From assembly GCA_024195265.1 (NCBI GenBank), contig JAJLRJ010000004.1, positions 4,396,659 through 4,460,658 on the forward strand: DNA of 64,000 nucleotides, read 5' to 3'. The DNA is from Dendrophyllia cribrosa (taxonomy: Eukaryota > Cnidaria > Anthozoa > Scleractinia > Dendrophylliidae). Shown here one piece after another: positions 35,523 through 47,941 of the stretch (position 1 is its first letter; the number at the start of each line of letters is the position of its first letter). Under the pieces are notes generated by a model. The model did no database searches. It had not been told where the DNA came from and saw only the letters and a list, made by a program, of their open reading frames with translations. Made by a program: the position numbers and the translations under genes.

Positions 35523-37639
35523 AAAATGCTATGGAAAAACAGTAAGCGCCATTCCAAGCGTTTTCCAAAACAACCCTCGTTGGTTGCCCCTGATATTGCG
35601 CAAGCTTGAGCACTAAAAACTTTTTTTATAATTAAACACATATGCATTGATAATAAATCACAGTTTCGAGAAAAATTCATTGAGAAATACAACGTTTTAT
35701 TCAGTAAAATGGCGAAGTAAATATTTTACCTTGCGCCATTTCTTACACAACTAGCCGCGAATGAAAATTTTGCCACGCTGAAATTAAGTTTAGTTACACA
35801 AAATTAATTGAGATTTTATATGGAGACCTTTCGTCCAGGTGAAGAACGGGACAGAGTAGCGTGACTACACGAAATAAAACACAGTAAATTGGCAGAGAAT
35901 TCTTGTCTTAAATAGTTCAATTCAGAATTAAAACAAATTAATTGGCTACCTGAACAGAGCGACACAAAGTCTGAACAAACTGCAGCGAGGACAGTTACAA
36001 AAACTCAAAGCGTAAGGACACAAAAAACGTTAAAAACACAGTTGTTGTGGCTTTTTAGTCCCTTCCATCGGCACCAAATCTTCAATGATTAAAGTGCGAA
36101 CTGAATCGCTCGCTGTTGTTTACAAACTCGCTCGTTTAAACTTCTTAGCGGTAATGACGAGATCGATTAGATTCGATCCGCTAGCTTAAAACAAACATCA
36201 GTAATATAGCTTTTCTGAGCAAGTATCAAGTCTATTTATATTCCAAAGATGATTACTTTAGGGCATTTTCCGAAAATTGTGCTCTTTCATTCACTCCGTT
36301 TCGAGCGGTTGACACTTTGAACCAGCTTTCATTCAGTTTTGACAAAAAACAATGGGACACAATGGCGGACATAACGCGAAAATTTCGCGCCTTTTTTGTC
36401 TAATCATGTGATCAATAATTTTCTCTTTTCTTTTTTACTCTTTTTTGCCCTTTTTTATCCATAATAGTTCGCGCGTTTTTTTCTCCCAACGACAAAAAAT
36501 TGCAGGCAGCGTTTATTTTCACTTTACTTCAAAATGCGAAATTTTCGAGAGCGCTATGACCATATTTGAGCAGCGTATCAATGTGTTGTATTATAATAGT
36601 ACCCATTATACAAGATACATGGTCATATTAATGATACAGTCAGATTTTCACATAACACATTGGTTATTAGCTCATTCCCAGACGTGTTTTTCTAAGCGGG
36701 TCTTGGGCAACCCCGGAATGTTAGTTCTTTCCGCCACACATTGCAAAGCAGCATACCATTATATCAAAATTCCCATGATGTAGTTTTCTTAAAACCAAGA
36801 TTTTAAGGTATATACCAGCCATACACATCAACGCAACTCTCTCCAATGTTGTTGGTCTCACTGCTGAATCAGCCATGCCCTGCCCGAACCAAACCCAGAA
36901 CTCCTGATGCAATGATACTTGTAGAGAATCCGAAGTGGTATTGAAGACGATTTCAGGCAAGGTGTCATTAAACCCATCGAGCTTGTAGGCGAGCTCGGTT
37001 GCGCATATCTCCATTTGGGTTGTACTCATTCTTGGTATAAGCAAGCTGCGCTGGTTGGAGTGTGAAATAATCGTAATCAATGTCTTGTCCAGATAATCGG
37101 GTACCACACAACCCCAGAATGATCGGATGCTCCCCGGGTTGCATACCACAACTTAACGGAGATAAACAAGCTTCAAAGCCCCGATTGACCCGGCCTCTGT
37201 GTAATGGTGAAGGTGCCGTGCCTGTCATTTTGCGTGCCTAAATACACAGGAATGGTGTTTATTTTAACCCACATTACTAAATATAACAACAACAATTATT
37301 TATTCTAACGATGATAGCAACATAAAAATAGATTACGTTTAAAGAGTAATGTTTGTTCAGGCAATTAAGAAGAGATAATTTCGAATAGTGGTGTTCAGAT
37401 AACGGTGTCATTTAATGAATAAATATCATTTAGGTAAGAGACCTCTACTTTTGAAGAGTTATTTTCATGCAAGAGTTTCATCAAATAAAGATAACATAAG
37501 AGGAGACTACTTTAAAGTCCGGGGAGAGGGACTCCAATATAAAAATGACGCGGTTGCTCATCAAAAATTTTCCAAAGGCTTCCAAAACGGTACCAGAATC
37601 TCAGTTGATGGGCGTAGCTTAAATTAATTGCCTTTAATA

Positions 37640-37890
37640 GACAGCCTAAGATGCGCTCTACAAGATAAGGTAAATATAATGGGTTATGGTGCTGCTACAG
37701 ATTTGTATGTTCCTGAGTCTGGGGAGAGCTCGTTGTGCACCCTTTGTAACTTCAAGAGCATTACAGGTATGGCAAGGCATGAAACTTGGAGTGCATACAA
37801 TGCGTCCAAAGCTGTTTCTTTTGAGGTACATAAAATTGACCGATGGGGTCAAATGACGTGGAAATTACGCGAGTTGCTGCTTCTAAGCGA
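37640..37890 (-). repeat. TTAA-MITE family relative inside pseudogene A
   Basis: Shares cctgagtctgggg, ttgtaacttcaagagcatt, gctgtttcttttg and tgacgtggaaattacg with the copies at 32506-32780 and 60400-60777 (reverse orientation). Termini not resolved. Confidence 0.5.
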
Positions 37891-38734
37891 TGAAATGAGT
37901 AAAAACAAACCTTCCGGTCGTAAATAATATAAGCTTATATATGTAAAAACGTCTTGCCGCTATAAATGTTTTTGTGTAGAATCTTTAATTTATAGAGCGT
38001 TTCGTATAAACGAGATAACTCATAAGAGCCTTTGATTCAGTGTAAATTACAAAAGGCCTACACAAAGCATAAAAAAGTTTACAAATACATTTAGTGGTCA
38101 GAGAATATGACTTGTACTCAAGACCTACAGAATTTACCGTAGTAGCCACGACGACACGCCTATATGTCCTACTTTGGTTGCACCATATAGGAAACCATGC
38201 TTTGGCTGAAGATCTGCAGCATGTTGTCTGTGATCTGAATCACTCAACTCGCAGAGGTAGTCATTCATGCAGGCTGAAACCGAGATTATAAGAGACGCAG
38301 TCATTCTCCAGATAACAGCTTAATTGACAGTTTTCTTCAGTCTCCATAGAATTTTTCTTGCAAATATGGCCTATGATGGTCCTGTAGTGGTCGGGTAAAT
38401 TCCAGTGTCCTACACATAAAAAAATTATCTAAATATAAGTTATATCAACAGTCAACAAGAAGAAGTTCCTTGTTGAATGCCTTTAAGGTCTCGTTTTCAA
38501 AATGCGACTCAGTGCACCTGAACCTAATAAAAAGCACATGTCTTATAAAAAAGTATAAGCGTGAATGTTATGGACGGGTAGCGTTAAGCACTTTGGCTTG
38601 TAACTTGATGTAGATAAAGTGCATGTTGATAAATCCACCTAAATCATGCTCACCATTTTTATTTAGATAGAATCAATTTTAAACAGTAAATTAGCTTTCC
38701 CGTGACGCGCGTCTTACCAGAATTTCGGTTAAGC

Positions 38735-39218
38735 TTGGTTTCCATCACGATTTGATCGCTACCATCGCTACGATCACTAAAGCCTGGTTTCCATATAATC
38801 GCAACGATCGCAGCGATCGTTACGATCGACGATCGCTGCGATTCTTGCGACCCTTGCGATCATATGGAAACCAAAACGTTGCGATCACAATCGCAAGGAA
38901 GGATCGCAACGATCGCAACGATCGCAACGTTTTCGTTTCCATATGATCGCAAGGGTCGCAAGAATCGCAGCGATCGTCGATCGTAATGATCGCTGCGATC
39001 GTTGCGATTATATGGAAACCAGGCTTAAGATCGCTGCGATCGCTGAAAAACTACATTGATCGTAGCGATCACATGGAAACCACTCTCTAGACTTCAGTTC
39101 TATCTCAGCGATCGTAGAGATCATGTAGCGGATTAACACTGGTCAACGTCGAAGATCGCTCAACCTTTTTTGCAGCCGAATCGCAGCGATCGTAACAATC
39201 ATATGGAAACCAGGTTTT
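38735..39218. mobile_element. Foldback element rich in CGATCG (cctggtttccat ends)
   Basis: A long palindrome: the left arm from about 38779 (agcctggtttccatat) is matched by a right arm ending near 39026 (atatggaaaccaggct), with near-complete complementarity over about 95 bp around a 50-bp centre. Further single arms with tttccat/atggaaacc lie on both sides out to about 39218. GATCG, CGATC and GCGATCG recur throughout. Absent from the equivalent place in gene B. Confidence 0.7.
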
Positions 39219-40870
39219 AGTGATTAACGACAACATTGCGATAACGTTTTATTTCAATTGACTCTTTCAATAAACTTGAATTTGAAAGGCTGCAAATAGC
39301 AACTGTTGCGCTCGTAGAATTATAAGAAATATTTGAATTAAATATAATTGTCCCTAAAATTCACAGCAATATAACTACGAGTAAATTTGAAACATATAAA
39401 AAAATTTGACTTGAATCCGTTTGTTTGATTTTGGATATTTTTACGAAAACAATAAACGAAGGAACAGGTGTTAACATTTCCACATGCAGGTAATCAAAAT
39501 GTAGTTATAAAAAATATTTAATAATGATGAGTTATTTCAAAAGGATTTGTTTACTAACGAGTGACTGTAAAAAAAAAAAATGTCTGTATCGCACCAGTGC
39601 TATTGCCGACTTTGTAATAAAGATATGGCAACCAATATAAATAAAAATAACGTTTATTTTCAAGAAATAAAAAAATTGCGCAACCGTGCAAGTAATGCAT
39701 CGATCCTAAACCGATTTTCAGTACCACTTTGAAAAGACAAAAGACATATTTTTGTCAATGAAACATATTAAACATAATTTTATGGTGCAATTCAGTTGAA
39801 CGTTATATTGGTGCAAAGAAACTGTTAGGTATCTTGGCTGCGGATGGCCAGGATGGAAACGGATTGCAACTATTCAATATCTCTAATTGAAAAGTTCCCA
39901 ATTCTGGCCACGGCAATTTCAGGAAAAAAAATTGTCTGCCAGAGAATTGCTTTTTTCAGTTAATTTTATAAATTTAAGGTCACAAGTTTACCTTACGTTG
40001 CAACAAGGTACCAATTTTGTTCAAATTACAAACTCTAATCTTCTTGTCCAAATGCGTCTTTGTGGTAAAACCAAACTTCGAAGACCGCCAGCGGGCAGCA
40101 GCATCTCCGAAGATTTCACTTTTTGCCAACAAAAAGCTAAGATATTTCTTGGATCAGTTTTAAGACGCTCGCATCGTTGATTTACTTTCTCTGCATCTAG
40201 AGAATAAAATGCGTGCCCTAAAAAATAACTTCTGCGATAATTAAACGCGGCTCATGCTTAAACAATTTATAATCAACACAAATTTTTAACACGTTTCATG
40301 CAATAAGTTTGGTTAAGAAAAGAGTCGTGTGTGTGTATCTGTCATTGAGTTTTATAAAACTATGGGCAAATTCTCCACATTATTTGAATTACATTTATAG
40401 TTGCAGAATTTATTAAAGAAATTTGCGAAATTGATATTTTTAGTTACATGTATTGACATGTAATTGCTAAATTATTCTGAAAATGTAACAGTATAACGCG
40501 AACAGAGAGAAGTCTTAGATGATTGCCGAAATAAGCACAATAAAACTGAGAATACGAGTAATGAAACCTTATTATATAAATATTTCATACCATAATATGG
40601 CAGAATGTCTATGGCTTAATGAACAATTGGTAATGATTGTTATTGTAAACTTTTACTTGATCGTTACTTTAATCAAGGTCAATTCAGAGTTGTTTTTGTA
40701 TCACTCATTAAAGGGACACTGTCCAGCTGAAAGAACAAAGTGTCGCTTAGTTTATCACCACGTTATATCGCCAAATGCCACCATATATATTAGTAGTTTC
40801 CATTGGAAAAGTGAAGTGCTGCGAGTAAAGTTTATGCAGAAGAAGAGTTGTTTAGGGCGAGAAACGTACC

Positions 40871-40998
40871 GGGAATTTATCTTCATTTGCTTTCAAACTC
40901 TTCGCCTTCGCAAAAATGTGGCTTTCTACAGTAAACAGGATTTATCCGTTATAAGTTTTCCAAATCCCACTTTATCGACAGTCGAGTGTTCTTTAGGG
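40871..40998. repeat. Direct repeat, copy 1 (with 41112-41233)
   Basis: Both copies contain ggaatttatcttca, tgctttcaaactcttcgcc, aaacaggattt, ataagttttcca and cccactttatcgac with small differences. Function unknown; an open frame spans copy 1 but is not shared by copy 2. Confidence 0.7.
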
Positions 40999-41111
40999 TA
41001 AATTAAATAAATACAACAAAGTGAATCCACAATAAACCAACGAATCTATTTTATCATAGAGTTCCAGGAATTGCTTCAAATCATTTCTGAGAAATGTATC
41101 GCCTAAATTCA

Positions 41112-41233
41112 CAGGAATTTATCTTCACTTGCTTTCAAACTCTTCGCCTTCGCAAAAACTTTCTACACGAAACAGGATTTCTCCGCTATAAGTTTTCCAC
41201 ATCCCACTTTATCGACGATCGAATGTTCTTTAA
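41112..41233. repeat. Direct repeat, copy 2
   Basis: Second copy of 40871-40998, 241 bp downstream, with a deletion of about 6 bases after the cgcaaaaa motif. Confidence 0.7.
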
Positions 41234-43129
41234 AGCGTATTTACTTTTCATTTCCAATGATAAAATGGTGTGTTTTCTTTCTGAATCGATTGACCACTCG
41301 TGGAATAGAAAAATCAAATGCCTCGATTCGAGGCCACAAAATCGAGACAAATTCGGTGATTTTCAGAGATATCCAAGAAATCTCAAAGACGACTGGCTTC
41401 GGGCACAGGCAGCCCATGCAGGCTGGTCACGTACGCTGCCTGAAATAGTCTGCTGCGAAGCCTGGTGACCGTCGCAGCAACAACTTAGTTTGGTAAAAAG
41501 ATTCTGTAGGGCAAACCAAAAGCAGTAGTTTTGAGATATATTGCAGAATTGCAAGATTGAAGTGGATTACGGATCATAAAGTGGTAGAGAAATCAAACTT
41601 GCCATTCTTGTGAAAATTGTTTATGACTTTTCTAACCGTTACAGTATTTTGTATGTTTAGTTCATATTTCTTTGCTTCTATCGCTTTCAGCGAAGGTTTC
41701 TTCCAATTTCACGATAATAAAGTAAGCTTAAAGCAAGCTCCGGGCCATAATCATGAAAACATGATATTTCAGCCGGGACCGGAACAATGTCCCGTTAATC
41801 TAATACCAACGATAAATGTAACAAGATTCAATCATTAAACGGACTGATTATAACTGTATCAAATAGATCCTGCCCTGAATCACAGCAAGGAATACACTAT
41901 ACTTAGCGATTGTAAAATCACAACTATGCTACACGCCTCCGAGGTCTGGTCTCCTGCCCAAAAATCACTCAAAGCCAAGACCGAACGTGTTGAGAGGCGA
42001 GCGACAAGGTGAATTCTTATGACTAAGGCAGGTGATATGTCATAAAAAGATAAACTGTTTTCTCTACACTTGTTAGCGCTGACTTGAAGACGAAAAAGAT
42101 CCAGTATTTCTGTAAAAGGCCCAGGAGGAGGGATATAAAAAATGACGTCGGAAATTAAAAAAAAAAACTCCTAACTGAACCACGCCCTTTGATGGGCGTG
42201 GCTCAAATGGACCAAAACAACACATGAAACTGACACTTTTCAATATTTTTAATAGCGATAGAGACAATACAAACCAGATGATTGACAAATAATTCCTTTC
42301 ATAATTTTTTTAATCTGTTCAATACCCTAGACATAACACAGGTTGCAAGCAATACAGATTGCTTTTAATGTTATTCAGACCGGTCTTTGTGGACTTCTGG
42401 GACCTGGGGGCGTATCCAACAACCCTCTCCCCCTCCCCCTCAATCCCCCTCCCCCTCCCCCCCAGCCTTCCTTAACATCACGAATATTAAAGCTATGGGT
42501 ATGAAACGTCCAAATCTGTCGAAATTAAGGCTTGTGGTTTTGATTAAATACTTCTAAAGTTATAAACTAAACTGTGTAAGCGACAAGTTTTGCCTAATGC
42601 GCGCAGATAATGCAGGCTAGTCTTTTCAGTTTAGACTTTTAAAACATAGTTTTCATTATATAATACACTAAACTGATCAATAATAATAACCTTCAATAAT
42701 TACATTGCGCAAAATAACTACGACGATCTAATACGCAATAATATACTAACACTATAACATAGCTCTAAACTAGTTACATTAATAGATAGCTAATTAAAAA
42801 GGAATTCAGGTATAGATATAATATTATAAATAAATAGCACAGTGGCAAGTTACGCTTAGACACGGTACAACCTTTACGCAATACAGATTACATTTTATAC
42901 GGGTTACTCAGTGTGCGGGTTACAAGTATTGCGTGACGCAGGTAAATGCATGTTACTCTATTTTCATGTTACATGATACTCTTAGTACAGCTTTCACCTG
43001 ACATCGATCAAATCAAAACGACAACATTTGTTTCTAGACTGCTTAACATGTCTAGAGAGAGAAGAGGTTGAACCTAAACGACTTGAAGTGCAAACGCCGA
43101 TGGACGTTTGACTAAGATGGCACGATAGA
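41234..43129. other. Intergenic, nothing recognised
   Basis: AT-rich with a CCCCCT-rich tract at about 42420-42462. Short frames show no supporting features. A small stretch near 42110-42210 (block ending atgggcgtggct) faintly resembles 37510-37620. Confidence 0.45.
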
Positions 43130-43280
43130 CTTGTATGGAAGGTGTCGTGGCATAGTGAATATGATGCTGGACGTGCAATTCGGTTGTCTGCAACTGCAAT
43201 CTTGCAGTTCTAGTCCTTCTCTTTCTGCAAACTAGAAGCTTTTTTCGTGTTCAAATCCCAGGCCACGCCATATAAACAGT
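43130..43280 (+). mobile_element. tRNA-related SINE-like sequence
   Basis: Has a tRNA A-box-like gtggcatagtgaatatgatgctgg and a B-box-like gttcaaatcc, bounded by complementary ends (ggtgtcgtgg and ccacgcc), with a 60-bp internal insertion that forms a ttgcag/ctgcaa hairpin. It resembles the sequence at 46274-46343 at its ends. Confidence 0.4.
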
Positions 43281-43369
43281 AAGCCTGTCAGTTTTCAATA
43301 GATGGGATTTTAAATAGTTTAAGTTCAGTTGTTAATATTTACTGTTTATTTACAATACACTCTCTGAAC

Positions 43370-43521
43370 TCTCTCAAAGTGGTCACCTCTCTAAGGCGGA
43401 CACCTCTCTAAGTTGGACACCTATCTAAGGCGGACATCTTTCTAAGGAAGACACATCTCTAATGCGGACACCTCTTTATGGCGGATACCTCTGTAAGGTG
43501 GACACCTCTCTAAGGTGGACA
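43370..43521. repeat. 19-bp minisatellite (ctaaggcggacacctctct)
   Basis: About eight imperfect tandem copies of a 19-bp unit. Confidence 0.85.
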
Positions 43522-44592
43522 GCCAGAAATGGTCCTGATGATGTTTAGCTTAGAAAGAGTTCACTGTATAAACATTTTTAGCACTTTCGTACTAAATACA
43601 CTGAAGCACAATAACGGAAAGACTCCCAAAGCGTTTAAAATTAAAAACGTTTGTGAACAAAACGTGTAATAAGTGCAACTTCTTATCACTTATCACATAA
43701 CTGTTGAGTAGTTTTGTTCAAAGTGATGATGTGTTTTACTACAATAAGTGACCAGAAAATAAGTTACTTAAAATGCCAATGCGCAGCATTTCGCTTAACG
43801 TATCTTCATGATAATGCTACATACAAACTTAATTTCAATTCGTTTCTTATCAGCTCATTCCGAGTTTCTTTTTGCTGCTTTTAAGCCCAAAGAAAGTAAA
43901 TCCTCTCATTATAAGTCCACTGGAAACGCGTACGAAGCTTTATTACAGCTTGGGGCTTAAAGGGGCTACGTCACCATTTTTAGTGTTTCTTGAAAAAGCC
44001 CAAAGGACATATTTATATCAGAGGAAACCCAAAAATAATGTTCCATTTTTGTTTAAAATCACTTTTAAATGATCCTCTAAAAGTAAAAATACTTCTTTTG
44101 GGCTGCAGATGACCAGGATGGAAATGGAATTCAACTTGAAAAAAATTGGGCCAATTTAAAGCTCAGATTATGTTCGATTCACTCTGCGAAAATTCACTTG
44201 GATCTTCTTCTAAATGGTCTATAAGCACTGGGTGTGAGAAAAAGATATTTAGTTCTAGTTTAAATTATTGCAGTTTGACCCAAAGCCATCAAAATCCCCA
44301 TGACATAGCTCCAGACCTTTAAAACCAAGATTAAGTGTTGTGGGCTGCAGATGGCCAGATTGGAAATGGCTTGCAACTTGGAAAATAAACTTTAAAAACG
44401 TTTATCGCCTCGTGTCTGGGAAAACTCGCTAAAACTCAGACTATGGTTAAATTTACCCTACGAAAATTCATTTGATATCTTTTTCTTAATGGTTTATAAG
44501 TATTGCATGTCTAATAAAGATACTTTACAGTTTTTCAGGGGGCAGTTTGACCGACAAAATTCCCATGACATAGTTCTTTTAAAACCAAGATT

Positions 44593-45074
44593 TTAAGGTA
44601 TATACCAGCCGTACACATCAACGCAACCCTCTCCACTGTTGTTGGTCTCACTGCAATCAGCCATGTCCTGCCCAAACCAAACCCAGAACTCCTGATGCAA
44701 TGATACTTGTAAAGGATCCGAAGTGGTATTGAAGACGATTTCAGGCGAGGTGTCGTTAAACCCATCGAGCTTGTAGGTGAGCTCGGTTGCGCATTCCCCA
44801 TCAGGGACTCCCATTTGGGTTGTGCCTCTTCTTGGTATAAGCAAGCTGCGCTGGTTGGAGTGTGTAATAATCGTCATCAATGTCTTGTCCAGGTAACCAG
44901 GTACCTCACAACCCCAGAATGATCGGATGCTACTCGAATGGCAGACCACAATTCCACGGAGGTGAACTAGCTTCAAAGCCCCGATTGACCCGGCCTGGGT
45001 AATGGTAAAGGTGCCGTGCCTGTCATCTCGCGTGCCAAAACACACAGGAATGGTGTTTATTTTAACCCAGATTA
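44593..45074 (-). CDS. Gene B exon 4 (C-terminal domain)
   Basis: Acceptor ttttag at 45075-45080. The exon begins in phase 1 and ends at TAA 44593-44595 after GWYIP. Conserved cysteines lie in PVCFG, VVCH, WGC, ECATE, DCSE and GCVD. Confidence 0.8.
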
Positions 45075-47941
45075 CTAAAAAGCAAACATTGCTTCTATTA
45101 AATGAAGACAACAAAATATGAAGAGGTTATTTTTCATTAAGTAATGTTTAGACAATGGTTACATTTAAGTTCCTGATCCTAGGGGGGGGGGGGGGGGCGC
45201 ATTGTACGTTTCCTTTGCGGCCCGCAAAATGAGATTAAAACAAAATAGACTTTTCCTTACACTTGTCACATGTTTGTCCTGTAAATCCTGCGTGACATTC
45301 GCAACGATATCCTTGATCTGTAAATCCAATTTGACATTTGCCATGGGACGAACATGGTAAATTAGAACATTGGTTTTGCTGAATGAGGAAAGGTAAAAAA
45401 CAATACTTTTAGTTTTACAGATAGAAAATGGACTCCCCTCCTTCACCGATGCATCGTCGCGAGAATAAGGATCAGTAATCCACAGGCAGGCCGGAAATGG
45501 ACAAACTTTTACTAAATGTCGTCACTATAGTTTTACAAATGACAAAAGGTCAAGAAAGGTCTCATTCACTTCTTCCTTCTGTAAAAGCCATACATAACTT
45601 TGAAACTTTGACTTTTGTGTTCCAAGTTCTATAGGTTAAATTGGAATCGGTTTAACAGATGTCCGAGGTACATGTATGAGGTAAGTCAAGAAACTGATAT
45701 GGATAATAAAATGTACGTGTAATGTAACGCCCAATTGCAAATTGTAACGTTTTCAACGAAAATTATACTAAAATACTTAAAAAAGTACAAAATCGTTTAA
45801 AAATCCATGTAGTGGTCAGTGAGAGAGACCTGCAATCGAAACCTACAAATGCGACCACCAGACTATGCCTCCGTTCCTTATTCCAACACGTTCAACAAAT
45901 AAGTGAATATCTTACTTTGGTTGCTCCATAAAGGAAACCATGCTTTTGCTGAAGATCTGCAGGATGCTGTCTGTGATCTGAATCACTCAACTCGCAGATG
46001 TATTCATTACTGATCAGGCTGAAACCGTGGTTATAAGAGACACAGTCGCTCTCCAGGTAGCAGTTTAACCGACACTTTTCTTCGGCCTCCACAACAATTA
46101 CCTTGAAAACATGGCCTATGAGAGCATGGCCCTGTAGTGGTTGGGTAAACTCCAGTGTCCTACACATATCTAAAAATAAGATATTAAAATCGACAGTCAT
46201 CAATAAAAAGTCCCTTGCTGAATGTCTTAGTGTTCGTTTTCAAAATAGGCCCTAAAACACTTATGAGAGAGGCAGCGTGGTCGAGTGGCTTGGGCGCTGG
46301 ACTTCAAATCGGGAGGTCCCGAGTTCAACTCCTCGGCCACGCTTGTAAAAAGTAGCTGACTGGTCTGCTTCTTGCCAGTTGGGATTTTTAACCTGTTATG
46401 TTCAATTTGCAATATTTATTTCCTTATTTGAGTGGCGTGCCTGTAAATTAGCTGCAGCAAATTCGCTGCTGGATAGCTAAGTGCTCGTGGACTATAAACA
46501 ATGTTTACATTACACCTACCTACATTAATGTTAATTGGATGGGTAGCGTTGAAACTTTCGCTTGCAACTACAGGCAGATTAAGTGCACGATGTATATTTA
46601 ATAGCATATATAAATCATAAATAAAAATCCTAAATCATACCATAAAGAATGTTTAAAAAATAACATTTTAAAGTGGCTCGCTACCATATTAACATAAGCA
46701 TCTATACTAAATAAAGCCTTATGTTTTCCTGTTTTGCAGTTTTGGTTCACAGGTATTTAATTTAACTTATTTATGGTGATTTCTGTTTTTCTTTTAGTTC
46801 TCTGTTATTGGCCGAACACAGCATCCAAATAACCGAAATATTTTTAACTGTTTAATATTTCGATTTTCGTCAGTGAATTTGTTAAAATTTTGCTATCTTG
46901 CGGAAATATGATCAACAGTTTGTAAGAAATTAAAACATATTCTCATTTAGACGGTTTAATACCACGCAAACTTGTATATTTAACTCGTTAACTTGTGTAT
47001 TTAACTCGTTAACTTGTATATTTAACTCGTTAACTAATTAAATTGCTCTGACAGATTTTGTTTCCTAAACCGAATAAATGAAAGATAGTGTTTATATGAA
47101 CAAGATAAAGAAACCCCGCTGCTAATTTTATTTCTTTTGGTTTTGCTTTTTGGCTTTGCTTTTGGAAAAATCTACATTTTCGTGTGAGCAGGCACAAAAT
47201 TACTAGAGCACGCTTTTTTATTTGTATTTACTATTTATTCAAGATTCATTTATTAAACCTTTACTTTAAAAGGTTGCAAATTGAAATCGTTGCGCCCGTA
47301 CACTTATTAGTAAGAATTATTCCCAACGAAATTGCATGCAAAATCTATATAATGCCTGTAGGCACGTTTGAAAAAAATATTTTTCGCCTTATAAACAACA
47401 TAAACGTGATTTTTTTGAAAATCTAATAGCCACGTAAATATTAGTTTTATTTGGACAAATTTACGATGAAATAAACGAAGGCACAAGTATTTATTATTCA
47501 GCAAGTACGTATGGTTAAATGGTTAAAATTATAACGAGTTATCTCAACGATTTCCTCACCAACGAATTACTGCATGATTTTCAATGAGTCATGGACAAAT
47601 TTTGCTAAGTGACACCAGTGCCATTAAGCAACCGTCATCAATAAAGAAAAACTTATGTTTCAAGAAATTTAAAACGCATATACAACACCACACCTAACTT
47701 AAATTATTCAATATAACCTATTTTGGACGACCGAGAGAAGTCCTGCTTTCTAGGAAATTGCTATTTTTTATGATCGGTGAATTTTGAATAGGCGCTAGAT
47801 TTACCTTTAAGTTACAGCCGATCGAGTTGCACTTTATTCTAACTATAAAGTTTTACCTTCTTGTCCATGGGCAGCTTTGTAATAGAACCAAGCTCCATAG
47901 ACCGCCAGCGTAAAGACTTTCTTCAAATACAGCAGTGTCAT
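44593..47941 (-). CDS. Gene B: secreted PAN/Apple-EGF protein with conserved C-terminal domain (4 exons)
   Basis: Join (minus) of 47857-47941, 45916-46169, 45261-45378 and 44593-45074: 939 nt, 312 aa, no internal stop. Exon 1 is a signal peptide (MTLLYLKKVF...AHGQE). Exon 2 is a PAN/Apple domain with CRTLEF, CRLNCYLESDCVSYN and ICELSDSDH motifs. Exon 3 is an EGF-like domain with six cysteines (CSNLPC...CQIG...CEC...C). Exon 4 is a domain of about 160 aa with paired WGC, GECATEL and DCSETNNSGEGCVDVYGWY motifs. Intron phases are 1, 0 and 1. PAN and EGF modules mediate protein or glycan binding, so an extracellular matrix or adhesive role is likely. The organisation resembles coral skeletal organic matrix proteins (memory, not searched). 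The 3' flank carries a second diverged copy of its terminal region (about 44273-44345). Confidence 0.82.
45181..45196. repeat. Poly-G tract in gene B intron 3
   Basis: About 16 consecutive G between the EGF exon and the C-terminal exon of gene B. Confidence 0.8.
45261..45378 (-). CDS. Gene B exon 3 (EGF-like domain)
   Basis: 118 nt between acceptor ctcattcag and donor GT at 45259-45260 (gtaagg). Phase 0 in and phase 1 out. Encodes QNQCSNLPCSSHGKCQIG... with six cysteines in EGF spacing. Confidence 0.8.
45916..46169 (-). CDS. Gene B exon 2 (PAN/Apple domain)
   Basis: 254 nt; acceptor tatttttag, donor gtaagat. Phase 1 in and phase 0 out. Aligns by eye with the PAN exon of gene C over its full length (CRTL...PL.GHAL..HV). 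Confidence 0.82.
46274..46343 (+). mobile_element. tRNA(Leu/Ser)-like SINE head in gene B intron 1
   Basis: Perfect 7-bp acceptor-like stem (agcgtgg/ccacgct), A-box-like tggtcgagtggcttgggcgc and a T-arm ccgag/ctcgg with an 8-base loop instead of 7. A TTCAAATC stretch sits where an anticodon loop would be. The oversized T loop and missing variable arm argue against a functional tRNA. The paralogous intron of copy A lacks it, so it inserted after that duplication. Confidence 0.5.
46971..47037. repeat. 21-bp tandem repeat (cttgtatatttaactcgttaa)
   Basis: Three copies with one substitution, in gene B intron 1. Confidence 0.85.
47857..47941 (-). CDS. Gene B exon 1 (signal peptide)
   Basis: 85 nt from an ATG at 47941 to donor gtaaaa (47851-47856); 28 codons plus one base, so phase 1, matching the PAN exon. 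It was identified by its hydrophobic run and by a broken counterpart in copy A near 40058-40125. It is too short for standard open-frame detection. Confidence 0.72.

Larger units (their letters stand above)
36790..40125 (-). pseudogene. Copy A of the PAN-EGF family, pseudogene
   Basis: Remnants in the same order as gene B. A first-exon relic (about 40058-40125) has lost roughly 17 bases near the start, and its splice donor GT has become AT. A PAN exon relic (about 38130-38405) has several in-frame stops. A C-terminal exon relic (about 36790-37260) has a 2-base insertion in the acaca-gag stretch, a stop (TAA) in the following segment, and a 2-base insertion before the DCS motif that throws the last 20 residues out of frame. 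No EGF exon is found; its place is taken by a TTAA-MITE relative (about 37640-37890). The copy is clearly broken. It could be transcribed, but it cannot make the full protein. Confidence 0.82.

Noticed and set aside
35345..35692. 115-aa minus-strand frame
   Set aside because: Its C-terminal half lies inside the 284-bp MITE at 35239-35522, so it is a chance frame.
40519..41001. 160-aa open frame
   Set aside because: It runs through one copy of a direct repeat and sequence shared with the non-coding flank of gene B; the second repeat copy does not keep the frame, and no domain is visible.
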